A DNA stretch of 64,000 bases from Allorhizobium pseudoryzae (lineage in GTDB: Bacteria > Pseudomonadota > Alphaproteobacteria > Rhizobiales > Rhizobiaceae). Of the stretch, positions 8,397 to 16,970 are shown one piece after another. The notes beneath the pieces are model-generated. The model was not told where the DNA came from, ran no database searches, and was given only the letters and a program-made list of their open reading frames with translations. A program made the translations under genes and the position numbers. Numbering within the stretch: position 1 is the stretch's first letter; each line of letters opens with the position of its first letter. The stretch spans positions 434,001 to 498,000 of the forward strand of contig NZ_CP049244.1 of assembly GCF_011046245.1 (NCBI RefSeq), read 5' to 3'.

Positions 8397-9578
8397 TTGA
8401 GCACAACCCTTTTTACCAATGCCAAGCTGATTGATGGCAGGCTTTGCGATATCGCCGTCGCGGCAGGACGCATCACGGCTATCGAGCCGGCAGGTGTCAG
8501 CTCACCACAGGCTGAGCGCATCGATATCGCCGGACAACTGCTCGTCCCCGGTTTCGTTGAGGGGCACATTCATCTCGACACAAGTTTCTACGGTGACACC
8601 TGGGTGCCGCACCGTCCCTGTACCAACGGCTTCGACGTGCACGAACGTGTTGCCTTCCAGGCCGACAATATGGCGAAGGCAGCGCCCATGGAGGAGCGCG
8701 CGCGCAAGCAACTCGATCTGTGCATCGCCAATGGAACGCTGCAGATGCGCAGCCACGTCATGGTCGATGGGTCGGTGGGGCTGACATCACTGGAGACGAT
8801 CCTTGCCGTACGCGAAACCTATCGGGAGTTGATCGATATCCAGATTGTTGCGTTCCCGCAGAGCGGCATTTTGAAAAGCCCGGGAACGCCGGACCTGCTG
8901 GATGCCGCCATTGGCCTTGGTGCGGATGTGGTCGGAGGGCTCGACCCGGCAAGCTTCGATCGCAGCATCGACGGCCACCTCGATGTCGTGTTCGGAGTGG
9001 CGGAAAAGCGGGGCGTCAGCATCGATATCCACCTGCACGACGCGGGTACGCTGGGTGCTTTCACGATTGAGGAAATCTGTGACCGAACGGTCGCATTGGG
9101 CATGCAGGGACGCGTTGCCGTCAGTCACGCCTATGGTCTCGGAGACCTGGGCACGGATGCGGCGCGAAAGATTGCCGGAAAGATCGCCAGAAGCGGCGTT
9201 TCGATCATGACCAACGCCCCCGGCAATCATAGCTTTCCACCGGTCGCACTTTTGCGTCAGGAAGGGGTGACAGTGTTTTCAGGCAGTGACAACATCCGGG
9301 ATTCCTGGTGGCCTTTCGGAGACGGAGACATGTTGCGCCGCGCAGAGATCATCAGCTACCGGTCCGGTTTTTATACGGATATGGACCTTGCCTCCGCTTT
9401 CGATGTTGTGACCTCTGCAGGCGCCATGGCGCTGGGGCTGGAAGGCTACGGAATAGAGATTGGCGCTAAAGCCGACTTCGTCACCCTGGACGCCGAACAT
9501 GTTCCGCTTGCTGTGGTCTCCGTGCCAAAGGCCCGGCGGGTGTTTAAGGCGGGAAAACTCATCTCCCAACCTAGCTAG
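8397..9578 (+). CDS. Amidohydrolase, cytosine deaminase-like (third of the operon)
   Basis: Metal-dependent hydrolase of about 393 residues. It has the full set of amidohydrolase ligands: EGHIHLDTS (HxH), SIDIHLHDAGT, the downstream His in SHAYGLGD, and the Asp in GSDNIRDSWWPFG. The DTSFYGDTW and RPCTNGFDVHERV stretches resemble the AtzC/cytosine deaminase branch. The best start is a TTG at 8397, preceded by AAAGAGAGAG and giving MSTTLFTNAKLIDG, which aligns with the N-terminus of its paralogue at 3733. No ATG lies between 8244 and the conserved domain, so an ATG-based start would fuse unrelated sequence. It is separated from the DppF gene by about 50 bases and closes the operon. Confidence 0.82.
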   Translation: MSTTLFTNAKLIDGRLCDIAVAAGRITAIEPAGVSSPQAERIDIAGQLLVPGFVEGHIHLDTSFYGDTWVPHRPCTNGFDVHERVAFQADNMAKAAPMEERARKQLDLCIANGTLQMRSHVMVDGSVGLTSLETILAVRETYRELIDIQIVAFPQSGILKSPGTPDLLDAAIGLGADVVGGLDPASFDRSIDGHLDVVFGVAEKRGVSIDIHLHDAGTLGAFTIEEICDRTVALGMQGRVAVSHAYGLGDLGTDAARKIAGKIARSGVSIMTNAPGNHSFPPVALLRQEGVTVFSGSDNIRDSWWPFGDGDMLRRAEIISYRSGFYTDMDLASAFDVVTSAGAMALGLEGYGIEIGAKADFVTLDAEHVPLAVVSVPKARRVFKAGKLISQPS

Positions 9579-9660
9579 ACAACGGCAACCGCAAGGGCGC
9601 CACAGTTTTACGCTTGCCGCCGCGCAACGCTGTGCCGCCGCTTGTCATAACCCCATCTCT

Positions 9661-9846
9661 CACGAGCTAGGGTCTCGGACACATCCGGGACGGTTCACCT
9701 GGGCGACAATCGCAACGCTCCTTTAGACAGCAAAGATGAACAACGTCGATCCGCAGGCTTGGCTCACCCAGACCCTTGAGCGCATCGCCAACGGCTGGCC
9801 CAGCAGCGATCTCAAGACGCTCATGCCGTGGAATTACGCCCGCTGA
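9661..9846 (+). pseudogene. Remnant of the C-terminus of an IS66-family transposase
   Basis: Read in frame to the TGA at 9844-9846, this stretch ends with NVDPQAWLTQTLERI, a GWPSS block and MPWNYAR, the characteristic tail of the IS66 TnpC transposase. A little upstream in the same frame is WATIATLL, then a TAG at 9724-9726 where the family normally has a Glu, then TAKMNNVDP. The element is therefore a dead 3' fragment with an in-frame stop. No terminal repeats or the rest of the transposase were recognised. Confidence 0.75.
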
Positions 9847-10185
9847 ACGGCCTCGGCTTGCCGCTTACTTTCTTTGTTGTACATGACCACAATGATGACT
9901 GACAAAACGCAAAAGCCGCCCCCGTTAGATGGGAGCGGTAATTGATTTGAGATACTTGGTTGCGGGGGGTCTGATGCCGCAGAGATTTGTAAATTTGCGC
10001 CGCATTTAAAGACTGGAAAGCGTTAGGCGGTGCGGCACTGCATAGATGTTTCGTCAGTGCGAAGCTTTTCGCCCTAAGATCAGTCGCTCCAGTCCGCAAG
10101 CGGTTCGCCTGTGTCCAAGCGCGAGCGATAAACGACGGCTAAAGAAGAGCTGTAAACTCCGCTTTTGCAGCAGCCGGAACAACCA
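9847..10185. other. Gene-free stretch before the siderophore importer
   Basis: About 340 bases without a convincing gene. It holds an imperfect hairpin at 9916-9938 (CCGCCCCC / GGGAGCGG, one mismatch) with a T run on the minus-strand side, and at 9957-9968 TGGTTGCGGGGG, which equals the reverse complement of the last 12 bases of many elongator-Met-type tRNAs. The promoter of the MFS gene should lie here but no clear -35/-10 pair was recognised. Confidence 0.4.
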
Positions 10186-11466
10186 ATGTCACTGCCCGTC
10201 CCATCGACTATAGATCACGACGCACCTGCCGGAACGGCAGGATCCGCACGACATGGCGGCATGCCCCGGCTTTATGCTGTGCTGGCCGGTCTCTATCTCG
10301 CCCAGGGCATCCCGACCTATCTGCTGCTCGTGGCGCTTCCGCCGTTGATGCGAGAGGCCGGTGCATCGCGCACGGCCATCGGCCTGTTTTCGCTGCTGAT
10401 GCTGCCGCTGGTGCTGAAATTCGCCGTTGCGCCGTTCGTCGATCGCCATCGGCTTTTGCCCCGCTTGGGCCATCGCCGGGGCTGGATCGTGCCGACCCAG
10501 GCGCTGGTGTCGCTGGCCATCGCTGCCATGGCCTTGCTCGATCCATCCCAGGCATTGCCGCTCTTCGGCCTCGGCCTCTTCATCACGCTTCTGTCGTCGT
10601 TGCAGGATATCGCCACCGATGGGTACGCCGTACGCAACCTCAAGGGAGGCACGCGCGCCGTTGGCAATGCTGTTCAGGCAGGGGCTGTCGCGCTCGGCGT
10701 CATCATCGGCGGCACGCTGGTTCTGGTGCTCGTGCAAAAGATCGGTTGGACACCGACCATTCTCATCGTGGCAGTCCTGTCGCTCCTGCCGCTTGTCGCC
10801 ACGCTCTATATGGCGGAAGACAGTGAGCTTGCGAAAACCGGTCCCACGCAGGTGAAGCCCAGCCTCTCAGCCTTCTTCCGCCGTCCTCATGCCTGGCTGA
10901 TCCTCGGCTTTGCGCTCACATACCGCGCAAGCGAAGGCCTTGTGCGTGGCATGGAGGGCGTCTATCTCGTTGACATCAAGGTTCCGACAGCCTGGATCGG
11001 TTATCTCTCCGGCACGGCGGCTGCGACGGCGGGGCTCGCCGGCGCGCTGCTTGCGGCCATCATCATCCGAAGGCTCGGTCTCGGCACGACGCTGCTTTTG
11101 CTCGGTGGCTTGCGCAGCCTGTGCTTCCTCGCCTTTTCCCTCAGTGCCTTCGGTTTGGCGCCCGGCATTGCCGTGGCGCTCGCCGCCTCCGGTTTTCAGA
11201 CACTGATCCGCTACATGGAACTGGTCGCGATCTATGCCTTCTTCATGAAATCCGCCTCCGACGACCAGCCAGGCACCGATTTCACGCTCCTCGCTTGCGC
11301 CGAACTTGTGGTCTACATTATCGGGACGTCACTCGCCGGCATCATCGCCGACCGTGTCGGTTATGCTTGGCTCTTCTCGCTGGCAACGGTGATCTCTGTC
11401 CTGGGCATCGCGCTGTCGCTGTCGATGCTGCGCCGGCTCAGGCAGCCGGCCGAACCTGCCGCTTGA
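10186..11466 (+). CDS. RhtX/FptX-type MFS siderophore permease
   Basis: Inner-membrane protein of 426 residues with about 12 hydrophobic segments. The stretch LYLAQGIPTYLLLVALPPLM near the N-terminus and SSLQDIATDGYAVRNL in the first half are typical of the RhtX/FptX family of single-component siderophore permeases (rhizobactin, pyochelin). It would carry ferri-siderophore across the inner membrane after uptake by the TonB receptor at 12552. The ATG at 10186 gives a compact N-terminus; an in-frame TTG lies 21 bases upstream. Its last 29 bases overlap the end of the convergent AraC gene. Gene order permease, AraC regulator, receptor recalls the rhtX/rhrA/rhtA set of Ensifer, but the rhb biosynthesis genes are absent here. 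Confidence 0.82.
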   Translation: MSLPVPSTIDHDAPAGTAGSARHGGMPRLYAVLAGLYLAQGIPTYLLLVALPPLMREAGASRTAIGLFSLLMLPLVLKFAVAPFVDRHRLLPRLGHRRGWIVPTQALVSLAIAAMALLDPSQALPLFGLGLFITLLSSLQDIATDGYAVRNLKGGTRAVGNAVQAGAVALGVIIGGTLVLVLVQKIGWTPTILIVAVLSLLPLVATLYMAEDSELAKTGPTQVKPSLSAFFRRPHAWLILGFALTYRASEGLVRGMEGVYLVDIKVPTAWIGYLSGTAAATAGLAGALLAAIIIRRLGLGTTLLLLGGLRSLCFLAFSLSAFGLAPGIAVALAASGFQTLIRYMELVAIYAFFMKSASDDQPGTDFTLLACAELVVYIIGTSLAGIIADRVGYAWLFSLATVISVLGIALSLSMLRRLRQPAEPAA

Positions 11467-12385
11467 GATCCGACGGCCGGATTTGGTAGCGGCTCCGAAA
11501 CGACCGGTTGAAATAGGACAGGTCGTTGAAGCCGCATTGATAGGCCACGTCGGCGATCGACAGGCGCTCGCCCGAGGCCATCATCAACGTTTTTGCCCGC
11601 TCCAGCCGCCGCTCCAGCACATGGCGGGAAAAGGTCGTCCCGTCGCGCGAAAACAGTTTCTGGATTGCTCGAGGCGTGACCCCCTCGGCCAAGGCCACGT
11701 CATTGATCGAAAAGCCGCCATCGCCCAGGCGTGCGTCGATCAGCGTGCGGATGCGGGCCAGCCGATTATCCGGGATTGTCTCTTTGGCCCCACCTCCCAA
11801 GGCTTGCGAGAGAAGCGGCAGGAAATCGTAGAAATGGCTGACCATCATGGCCACATCTTCGGCCGTCTGCTGCTCGCTTTGCAGCAGATAGCCGGCATAG
11901 CTGGTCATCATGTGCAGCGGCAAACTGGCGGCGGACACTGTCTTCAACATTAGCGGCTCGATCGTCGCGCGATGGCGCTCGATGGCCTGCTCGGGCAGAT
12001 GCGCGCAGTCCAGCCGCCCCCCGTCTGCCAAGGTGACGCGCAATTCGCTCAGCGCCGGCAGAAACACCACATCGCCGCTTTCCGCTTTGATCCACACCTG
12101 CGCCTGTTCCACCACAACGGGCTGGCCAACCGAACGCAGGAGCAGCACCCCGCGGTCCCGGCTTCCCTCACAGGTCAGCTTCACCGGTGTCTTCGGGAAG
12201 TAGACGGTCGCCAGGGATAGCAGCGGGCCTTGCCAGTGCAGACCATTGAGTCCGCTCAGGTCTTCCGCATCAAAGCTGATGCTGGCTCCTCCGGTCATGT
12301 CGATAAGGATGCTGCCGCACAGCACTCGGGCATCCGTGTCGGACAGTGTTGCAGAACCGAACTTCAAGGGGCGAAACAAGCTCAT
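11438..12385 (-). CDS. AraC-family transcriptional regulator (siderophore-uptake regulator)
   Basis: Predicted DNA-binding activator of about 315 residues. The C-terminal 100 residues hold two helix-turn-helix units: FSINDVALAEGVTPRAIQKLF and LSIADVAYQCGFNDLSYFNRSFR (quoted here as positions in the last third of the protein), the second being the classic AraC signature. The N-terminal half is an AraC_binding_2-type sensor. The start is uncertain: the ATG at 12385 gives MSLFRPLKF, but GGAGGAAAG lies 15 bases upstream and fits better a TTG four codons earlier. It is transcribed divergently from the TonB receptor gene and convergently with the permease, so it probably controls both in response to the ferri-siderophore, as RhrA and PchR do. 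Confidence 0.85.
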   Translation of the reverse strand: MSLFRPLKFGSATLSDTDARVLCGSILIDMTGGASISFDAEDLSGLNGLHWQGPLLSLATVYFPKTPVKLTCEGSRDRGVLLLRSVGQPVVVEQAQVWIKAESGDVVFLPALSELRVTLADGGRLDCAHLPEQAIERHRATIEPLMLKTVSAASLPLHMMTSYAGYLLQSEQQTAEDVAMMVSHFYDFLPLLSQALGGGAKETIPDNRLARIRTLIDARLGDGGFSINDVALAEGVTPRAIQKLFSRDGTTFSRHVLERRLERAKTLMMASGERLSIADVAYQCGFNDLSYFNRSFRSRYQIRPSDLKRQVRPAA

Positions 12386-12505
12386 GCGAACGGTCAACTT
12401 TCCTCCGGAAACTTCGCGCTGGTCCAACCCGCGTTCGCCTCCATCCAAGCGCGGCCCACGGCCATGTCTTAAAGATGACAGAAGCAGTAGTGTTTTATCT
12501 CGCGT

Positions 12506-12522
12506 CGCTCAAGTCTTGAGCG
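12506..12522. promoter_or_regulatory. 17-bp perfect palindrome upstream of the TonB receptor
   Basis: CGCTCAAG-T-CTTGAGCG, two 8-base arms around one T, ending 29 bases before the chosen receptor start. It lies between the divergent AraC and receptor genes, so it is a candidate operator for an iron-responsive or cognate regulator, or an RNA hairpin in the receptor leader. It does not look like a standard Fur box. Confidence 0.5.
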
Positions 12523-12551
12523 TCGTGAAAATGAGAGTGATGAGGGGATCT

Positions 12552-14855
12552 ATGACATTCAGTGGGGAACAAAGGCGTGAACTGGCAGCGACCCAGGCCT
12601 TGGCACGTTCGAGCACATCGTTGACGGCACTCGCGTTCGTTGCATTTCTGGCCGGCGCGAATGCAGGCCTTGCGCAGAATGCGGCCGGCGAAAATGCCGT
12701 GACGGCGACCGAGCCATCCGGCGAAACTGTTCTTGACCGCATCGTCCTCACCGGCAGCCGCGCCCCGGAAAAGATCTCCGAGATCGCGCGCACCATCAAG
12801 GTGGTCGATGAAGCCCAGATCAAGGCCGCCGCGCTGCAGGGCAAGAGCCTGCAGCAGATCCTCGCCGAAACAGTGCCTAGCTTCGATGCAGCGAGCGAGG
12901 GTTCCCGGACCAGTTACGGCCAGAACCTGCGCGGTCGCACGGCACTTGTGCTGATCGATGGCGTCTCGCTCAATTCCGCCCGTGGGCTCAGCCGCCAGTT
13001 CGATTCGATCGACCCATTCAACATCGCCCGCGTAGAGGTGCTATCCGGCGCCACCGCACTTTATGGCGGCAATGCCACCGGCGGGATCATTAATATCATC
13101 ACCAAGAAGGGCCGGGACGCGGGCGATGGCCTGCATGCCGAAACCCAGGTCGGCATCGTCGGCGGCTTCCAGGGGAGCCAGGATCTCGACCGCAACGCGG
13201 CTGGCGCCGTCACCTATAACAGCGCCAACTGGGACGCACGCCTGTCGGTCTCCGGCAACAGAACCGGGGCCTACTACGATGGCTCTGGCGAGATGGTTAC
13301 GCCCGACATCACCCAATCCTCGACCGCTTTCAACAAGCGCATCGACGTGATGGGCTCAGTCGGGGTGCAGATCGACGAAGATCGCCGCCTCGACGCGACG
13401 ATGCAGTATTTCGACAGTGCTCAGGACAGCGATTACGGCCTCTATTATGGACCGTTTCTCTCCGGTCTCACCAATCCGAGGCTGTTTGAAGCCCGCTCCG
13501 GCTACTCATCGGATGTCGAGCCTCAAACCCGCCGCAAAATGCTGACGCTGAGCTATACCGATGCGGATTTCTTTGGTCAGCAATTGCTGTTGCAGGGAGC
13601 CGCGCGTAGCGAGGATATTGTCTTCAATCCCTTCCCCTCGACCGGCACCGCTGCCGGCACGTATTTCGGCGCCAGCCAGCAGAAGACCGAATACTACAGC
13701 TTCAAGGCTGCCATCGTGTCGGAACTCACAGACACGGTGACCCTGACATACGGCGTCGATGCCGATCGTGACAGTCTCTCGGCTGACCAATCGATTTTCA
13801 ATCTGACTACGGCTGTTATGTCCGGCGGTCTGGATTTCGACACGATTGGCATCACTGGCCTCTATCCGGATATCGACGTTTCAACGATTGCGGGCTTTAC
13901 CGAGGCCTCCTGGGAGGCAACTGACCGGCTGACTGTCAGCGGCGGCTTGCGCTACCAGTTTGCCAAGACGGAAGTTGGCGATTTCGTTGGCGCAGCCCAG
14001 CAGGTGGCGATCCTCAATCGTGCGGCGACCTCGGCCGATGCCATCCCCGGCGGCGATGTCAACTACGACGCGCTGCTGGTAAATGCCGGCGCGACCTATG
14101 ACGTCACGCCAGACCAGCAGATCTATGCGAACTTCTCGCAAGGTTTCGAACTGCCGGATCCGGCTAAGTATTATGGGGTCGGCACTTACAAACTGTCCAA
14201 TGGGCACTACGTCCTGAAAAACAGCGTCAACGTCTCCACCTCGGCACTCGAAGCGATCAAGACCGACAGTTTCGAAGTCGGATTCCGTCATGACGACGGC
14301 AGCCTCAATGTCACGACAGCTGCCTATTACTCGACCTCCGACCGCTCGATCAGCCTCAATCGCACGACGCTGACCATCGGGATGAACGACGAGAAGCGTC
14401 GGGTCTACGGTATCGAGGCAGAGGCTGGTTACAAATTCGACAACGGTTTCGATGTCGGTCTGCTCGGTCACTGGGTAAAGTCGGAAAAGAAGGGCGCCAA
14501 TGGCTGGTACCAGGAATCGGTCGGCACGGCGAGCACGTCAAAGGCCGGCGGCCACATCGGCTGGGGCAACGAAGCTTTTTCCATCCGACTGACCGCCGAG
14601 CATGTCTTCAGTCTTGAGGATGACGCCGGTTACGAGATCGAAGGCTACAATCTCTTCAATCTCGGCGGTCGCTATACGTTCGCCGAACAGGCCACGACGA
14701 TCAATTTCGGCATTCAGAACCTGTTCGATACGGATTACACCACGGTCTGGGGCTCTCGTGCGAAGGCGCTCTACGGCGGATTGGTCGACGAGTCGGTCTT
14801 CGATTATCACGGTCGTGGTCGCACCTTCGCAATTTCCATTACCAAGGTCTTCTGA
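12552..14855 (+). CDS. TonB-dependent outer-membrane siderophore receptor
   Basis: Outer-membrane receptor of about 767 residues. A signal peptide (MTFSGEQRR, then hydrophobic LTALAFVAFLAGANAGLAQ) precedes a TonB-box-like DRIVLTGSR, then a plug domain (IDGVSLNSARG, RVEVLSGATALYGG, GGIINIITKKG) and a long beta-barrel ending in TFAISITKVF with the terminal Phe expected for barrel proteins. The start at 12552 follows TGAGGGGATCT; in-frame ATGs at 12531 and 12540 are alternatives. It takes up a ferric siderophore with energy from TonB-ExbBD, which are not in this window. Context with the RhtX-like permease and AraC regulator supports a hydroxamate or mixed siderophore, but the ligand is not readable. 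Confidence 0.9.
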   Translation: MTFSGEQRRELAATQALARSSTSLTALAFVAFLAGANAGLAQNAAGENAVTATEPSGETVLDRIVLTGSRAPEKISEIARTIKVVDEAQIKAAALQGKSLQQILAETVPSFDAASEGSRTSYGQNLRGRTALVLIDGVSLNSARGLSRQFDSIDPFNIARVEVLSGATALYGGNATGGIINIITKKGRDAGDGLHAETQVGIVGGFQGSQDLDRNAAGAVTYNSANWDARLSVSGNRTGAYYDGSGEMVTPDITQSSTAFNKRIDVMGSVGVQIDEDRRLDATMQYFDSAQDSDYGLYYGPFLSGLTNPRLFEARSGYSSDVEPQTRRKMLTLSYTDADFFGQQLLLQGAARSEDIVFNPFPSTGTAAGTYFGASQQKTEYYSFKAAIVSELTDTVTLTYGVDADRDSLSADQSIFNLTTAVMSGGLDFDTIGITGLYPDIDVSTIAGFTEASWEATDRLTVSGGLRYQFAKTEVGDFVGAAQQVAILNRAATSADAIPGGDVNYDALLVNAGATYDVTPDQQIYANFSQGFELPDPAKYYGVGTYKLSNGHYVLKNSVNVSTSALEAIKTDSFEVGFRHDDGSLNVTTAAYYSTSDRSISLNRTTLTIGMNDEKRRVYGIEAEAGYKFDNGFDVGLLGHWVKSEKKGANGWYQESVGTASTSKAGGHIGWGNEAFSIRLTAEHVFSLEDDAGYEIEGYNLFNLGGRYTFAEQATTINFGIQNLFDTDYTTVWGSRAKALYGGLVDESVFDYHGRGRTFAISITKVF

Positions 14856-14862
14856 CCAAACA

Positions 14863-14896
14863 CGAGATGGCGTGGAAGAGGTTCTGCGCCATCTCG
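14863..14896 (+). terminator. Hairpin just after the TonB receptor gene
   Basis: Inverted repeat CGAGATGGCG / CGCCATCTCG, 10-bp arms with a 14-base loop, beginning 8 bases after the receptor stop. No T run follows, so it is a 3' stabiliser or an atypical terminator. A second small palindrome, CCCCA-GATT-TGGGG, lies at 14928-14941. Confidence 0.5.
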
Positions 14897-14941
14897 GTGG
14901 CAGCCGAGGCCGAGCACAGCTGAGTAGCCCCAGATTTGGGG

Positions 14942-15972
14942 ACGCCTTTATAACTTCCCAAAGTCCTCACTTGAGCCGTGCCGTGTTTGCCGGAGACCCG
15001 GCGCGTTAGAAGTAGGGTTATAACAAGCAAGACGACGAACAAGTTTCCGCTGAGGTCCGTGCACGCGCCGTTCGGATCGTGACGGAGCATGAAGCCGAAC
15101 ATCCTTCCCGATGGGCCTGGAGAGATCGTCGCGACTGGTGGTCATGAGGCGTGCGACAGTCCGTGCCAAGGGCGTACGGGTCAACGCCTCGAAATCCATC
15201 TTTTCCGGCTTTCTCCGAGGCGTCGCTCATTCGGTTACGACGCGAAGGCAGCCACGGAACCCGTGGCGCGTCGGCTCTCGCCACAAGTGTGTGCCATTGC
15301 GGTGACCGGCACTCCACTGTGCACCGAGCCATGGCAGAAAAACTTCAAGGGAGTTCTCCCGCACGCGGATCACGTCGGATCTCTGACCGCGCAGCACCCG
15401 CCTGACGACCCACGACTGTGCCCGGTGCGACGAATGATTTTTTGGTTGCAACACCGGACTTGGCCAAGTCCAGAATCGCGGCGTTCGTATTTCCTCGATG
15501 CAGATATCCCTGATATTTGGATCCGCTCAGCGGCCGTCAACAGGTCCGGATTGATCGTTGCGATCCCAGTCGCCGTTCTGATCTGTCGCATAGATTTGCG
15601 GTCGGCCTCAAGGAATGCCCGACTGGCGTTTTCCCAGACACCTGTCACCCTTCCATTGGCAATATCTAGGCCTCTGAGGGTGGCGAACGACACGCCTTGC
15701 GCCGATCCCTGGCGTTTTACCAATCAGGCTTCTTCGATGGCTCCAAGGTTTGCCTGAGCGGGATAGGATCGCTGGCGGTGAAGACGCCGATAAGGCGTTT
15801 GGGAGCCGACAGTTGGAGGCCAAAATTTACTACCAAAGCCCGGATTAAATTCGCAATGATCTGCGTTTGCAGATGCTCGCGCGGTGAAAAATGACCGAAG
15901 AAGCGGGGCACGGTCTTCTTACGAAGCAGTCGGTTGAGTCTGCCGATAACTCCAAGCGAACCGAGGTCAGCG
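14942..15972. other. Gene-poor, decayed region
   Basis: Around 1 kb without a convincing intact gene. It contains the IS3 orfA fragment annotated separately at 15020-15117. From 15370 to 16034 the minus strand has two partly overlapping open frames that look protein-like but are broken relative to one another (for example GVSFATLRGLDIANGRVTG and LSAPKRLIGVFTASDPIPL); I do not recognise the family. The last part must hold the promoter of the gene at 15973. Confidence 0.4.
15020..15117 (+). pseudogene. Fragment of an IS3-family OrfA (transposase helix-turn-helix protein)
   Basis: The plus strand reads ITSKTTNKF and then, after a one-base shift at about 15046, SAEVRARAVRIVTEHEAEH and PSRWA. This is the N-terminus of the IS3-family OrfA consensus (TTKTTNKFSPEVRARAVRMV type). 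Similarity stops after the RWA, and the frame is broken, so this is a dead fragment. The match was recognised by eye. Confidence 0.7.
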
Positions 15973-16965
15973 ATGCAAACGCTTCTGCTTAACAGGGACC
16001 AAGTCACGCATCTCGTCGACATGCGGCAGGTCATCGGCGCTGTGGAAGATGCCTACAAGGCGTATAGCAGCAATCAGGTGGAGCAACCCGACTATCTCAG
16101 CATCCACCTGCCGGAGGGGCGCGGAGAGATCGATTTCAAGCTGGGCTATCACAAGCAGACGGAACTGATCTCGATGAAGGCGCATTCCGGGGGCTTCAAG
16201 CACAACCCCCAGGCCTACGACGTCCCCAACAGCATGGGAACGATCCTCCTTTTCGACGCCAGAAGCGGCGCGCTGGCCTGTATCATAGACGGAAGCCTAA
16301 TTACCGGTCTGCGAACCGGCGCCTCCGGTGCTGTCTCCGTTAAGGCGCTTGCGCGGAAAAACGCCCGGGCCATTACGGCAATCGGCACCGGCAATCAGGC
16401 GCGAATGCAGATCCGGGCGATCAGCCAGGTCATGCAGATCGAAGAAATTCACGCCTGGAGCCGCACGCCGGAAACCCTGTCCGCCTTCCAGAAAGACATC
16501 GAACGCGAATTCGATATATCGGTCAGGATTGCGGCGTCGAAAAAAGACGCTGTCGAAAAAGCAGATATCCTCATCACAACGACCCGCGGCAAGGGCGATC
16601 TGGTGCAGGCAGACTGGGTCAAGCCCGGCACCCATATTGTCGCCATCGGGACGGACCAGCGCGGCAAGCAGGAGCTTGACCCCGAACTGTTCAGAAACGC
16701 GAAAATCGTGGTCGATTCGATCTCTCAGTGCACGCAGAAGGGTGAAACCTATCACCCGCTCGCCAATAGAATCATCTCCATGGAATCCATTCACGCTGAA
16801 ATCGGGCAGGTTCTGCTGGGCACGAAGCCCGGTCGAACAAGCGATGACGAAATAACGATCTTCGATTCAACCGGCATGGCCATACAGGATAACACCACGG
16901 CCGGTTCCATCTATCAGAACGCTCTCGCCGAAAATGTCGGCACATTCTTCTCTTTCATTGAGTGA
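15973..16965 (+). CDS. Ornithine cyclodeaminase / mu-crystallin family reductase (iminosuccinate reductase candidate)
   Basis: NAD(P)-dependent enzyme of 330 residues in the OCD/mu-crystallin family. Visible features: [22 protein letters not shown] region of the substrate site, then the Rossmann motif [11 protein letters not shown] and the segment [19 protein letters not shown], and [16 protein letters not shown] typical of the family. Members range from ornithine cyclodeaminase to ketimine reductases, including BhcD (iminosuccinate reductase) and EutC. The adjacent gene, 5 bases downstream, is a threonine-dehydratase-family lyase; that pairing is known for conversion of 3-hydroxyaspartate through iminosuccinate to L-aspartate. 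I infer such a role; true ornithine cyclodeaminase is less likely in this context. The start ATG at 15973 has only a weak upstream AGGTCAG. Confidence 0.8.
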   Translation: MQTLLLNRDQVTHLVDMRQVIGAVEDAYKAYSSNQVEQPDYLSIHLPEGRGEIDFKLGYHKQTELISMKAHSGGFKHNPQAYDVPNSMGTILLFDARSGALACIIDGSLITGLRTGASGAVSVKALARKNARAITAIGTGNQARMQIRAISQVMQIEEIHAWSRTPETLSAFQKDIEREFDISVRIAASKKDAVEKADILITTTRGKGDLVQADWVKPGTHIVAIGTDQRGKQELDPELFRNAKIVVDSISQCTQKGETYHPLANRIISMESIHAEIGQVLLGTKPGRTSDDEITIFDSTGMAIQDNTTAGSIYQNALAENVGTFFSFIE

Positions 16966-16970
16966 CGATC

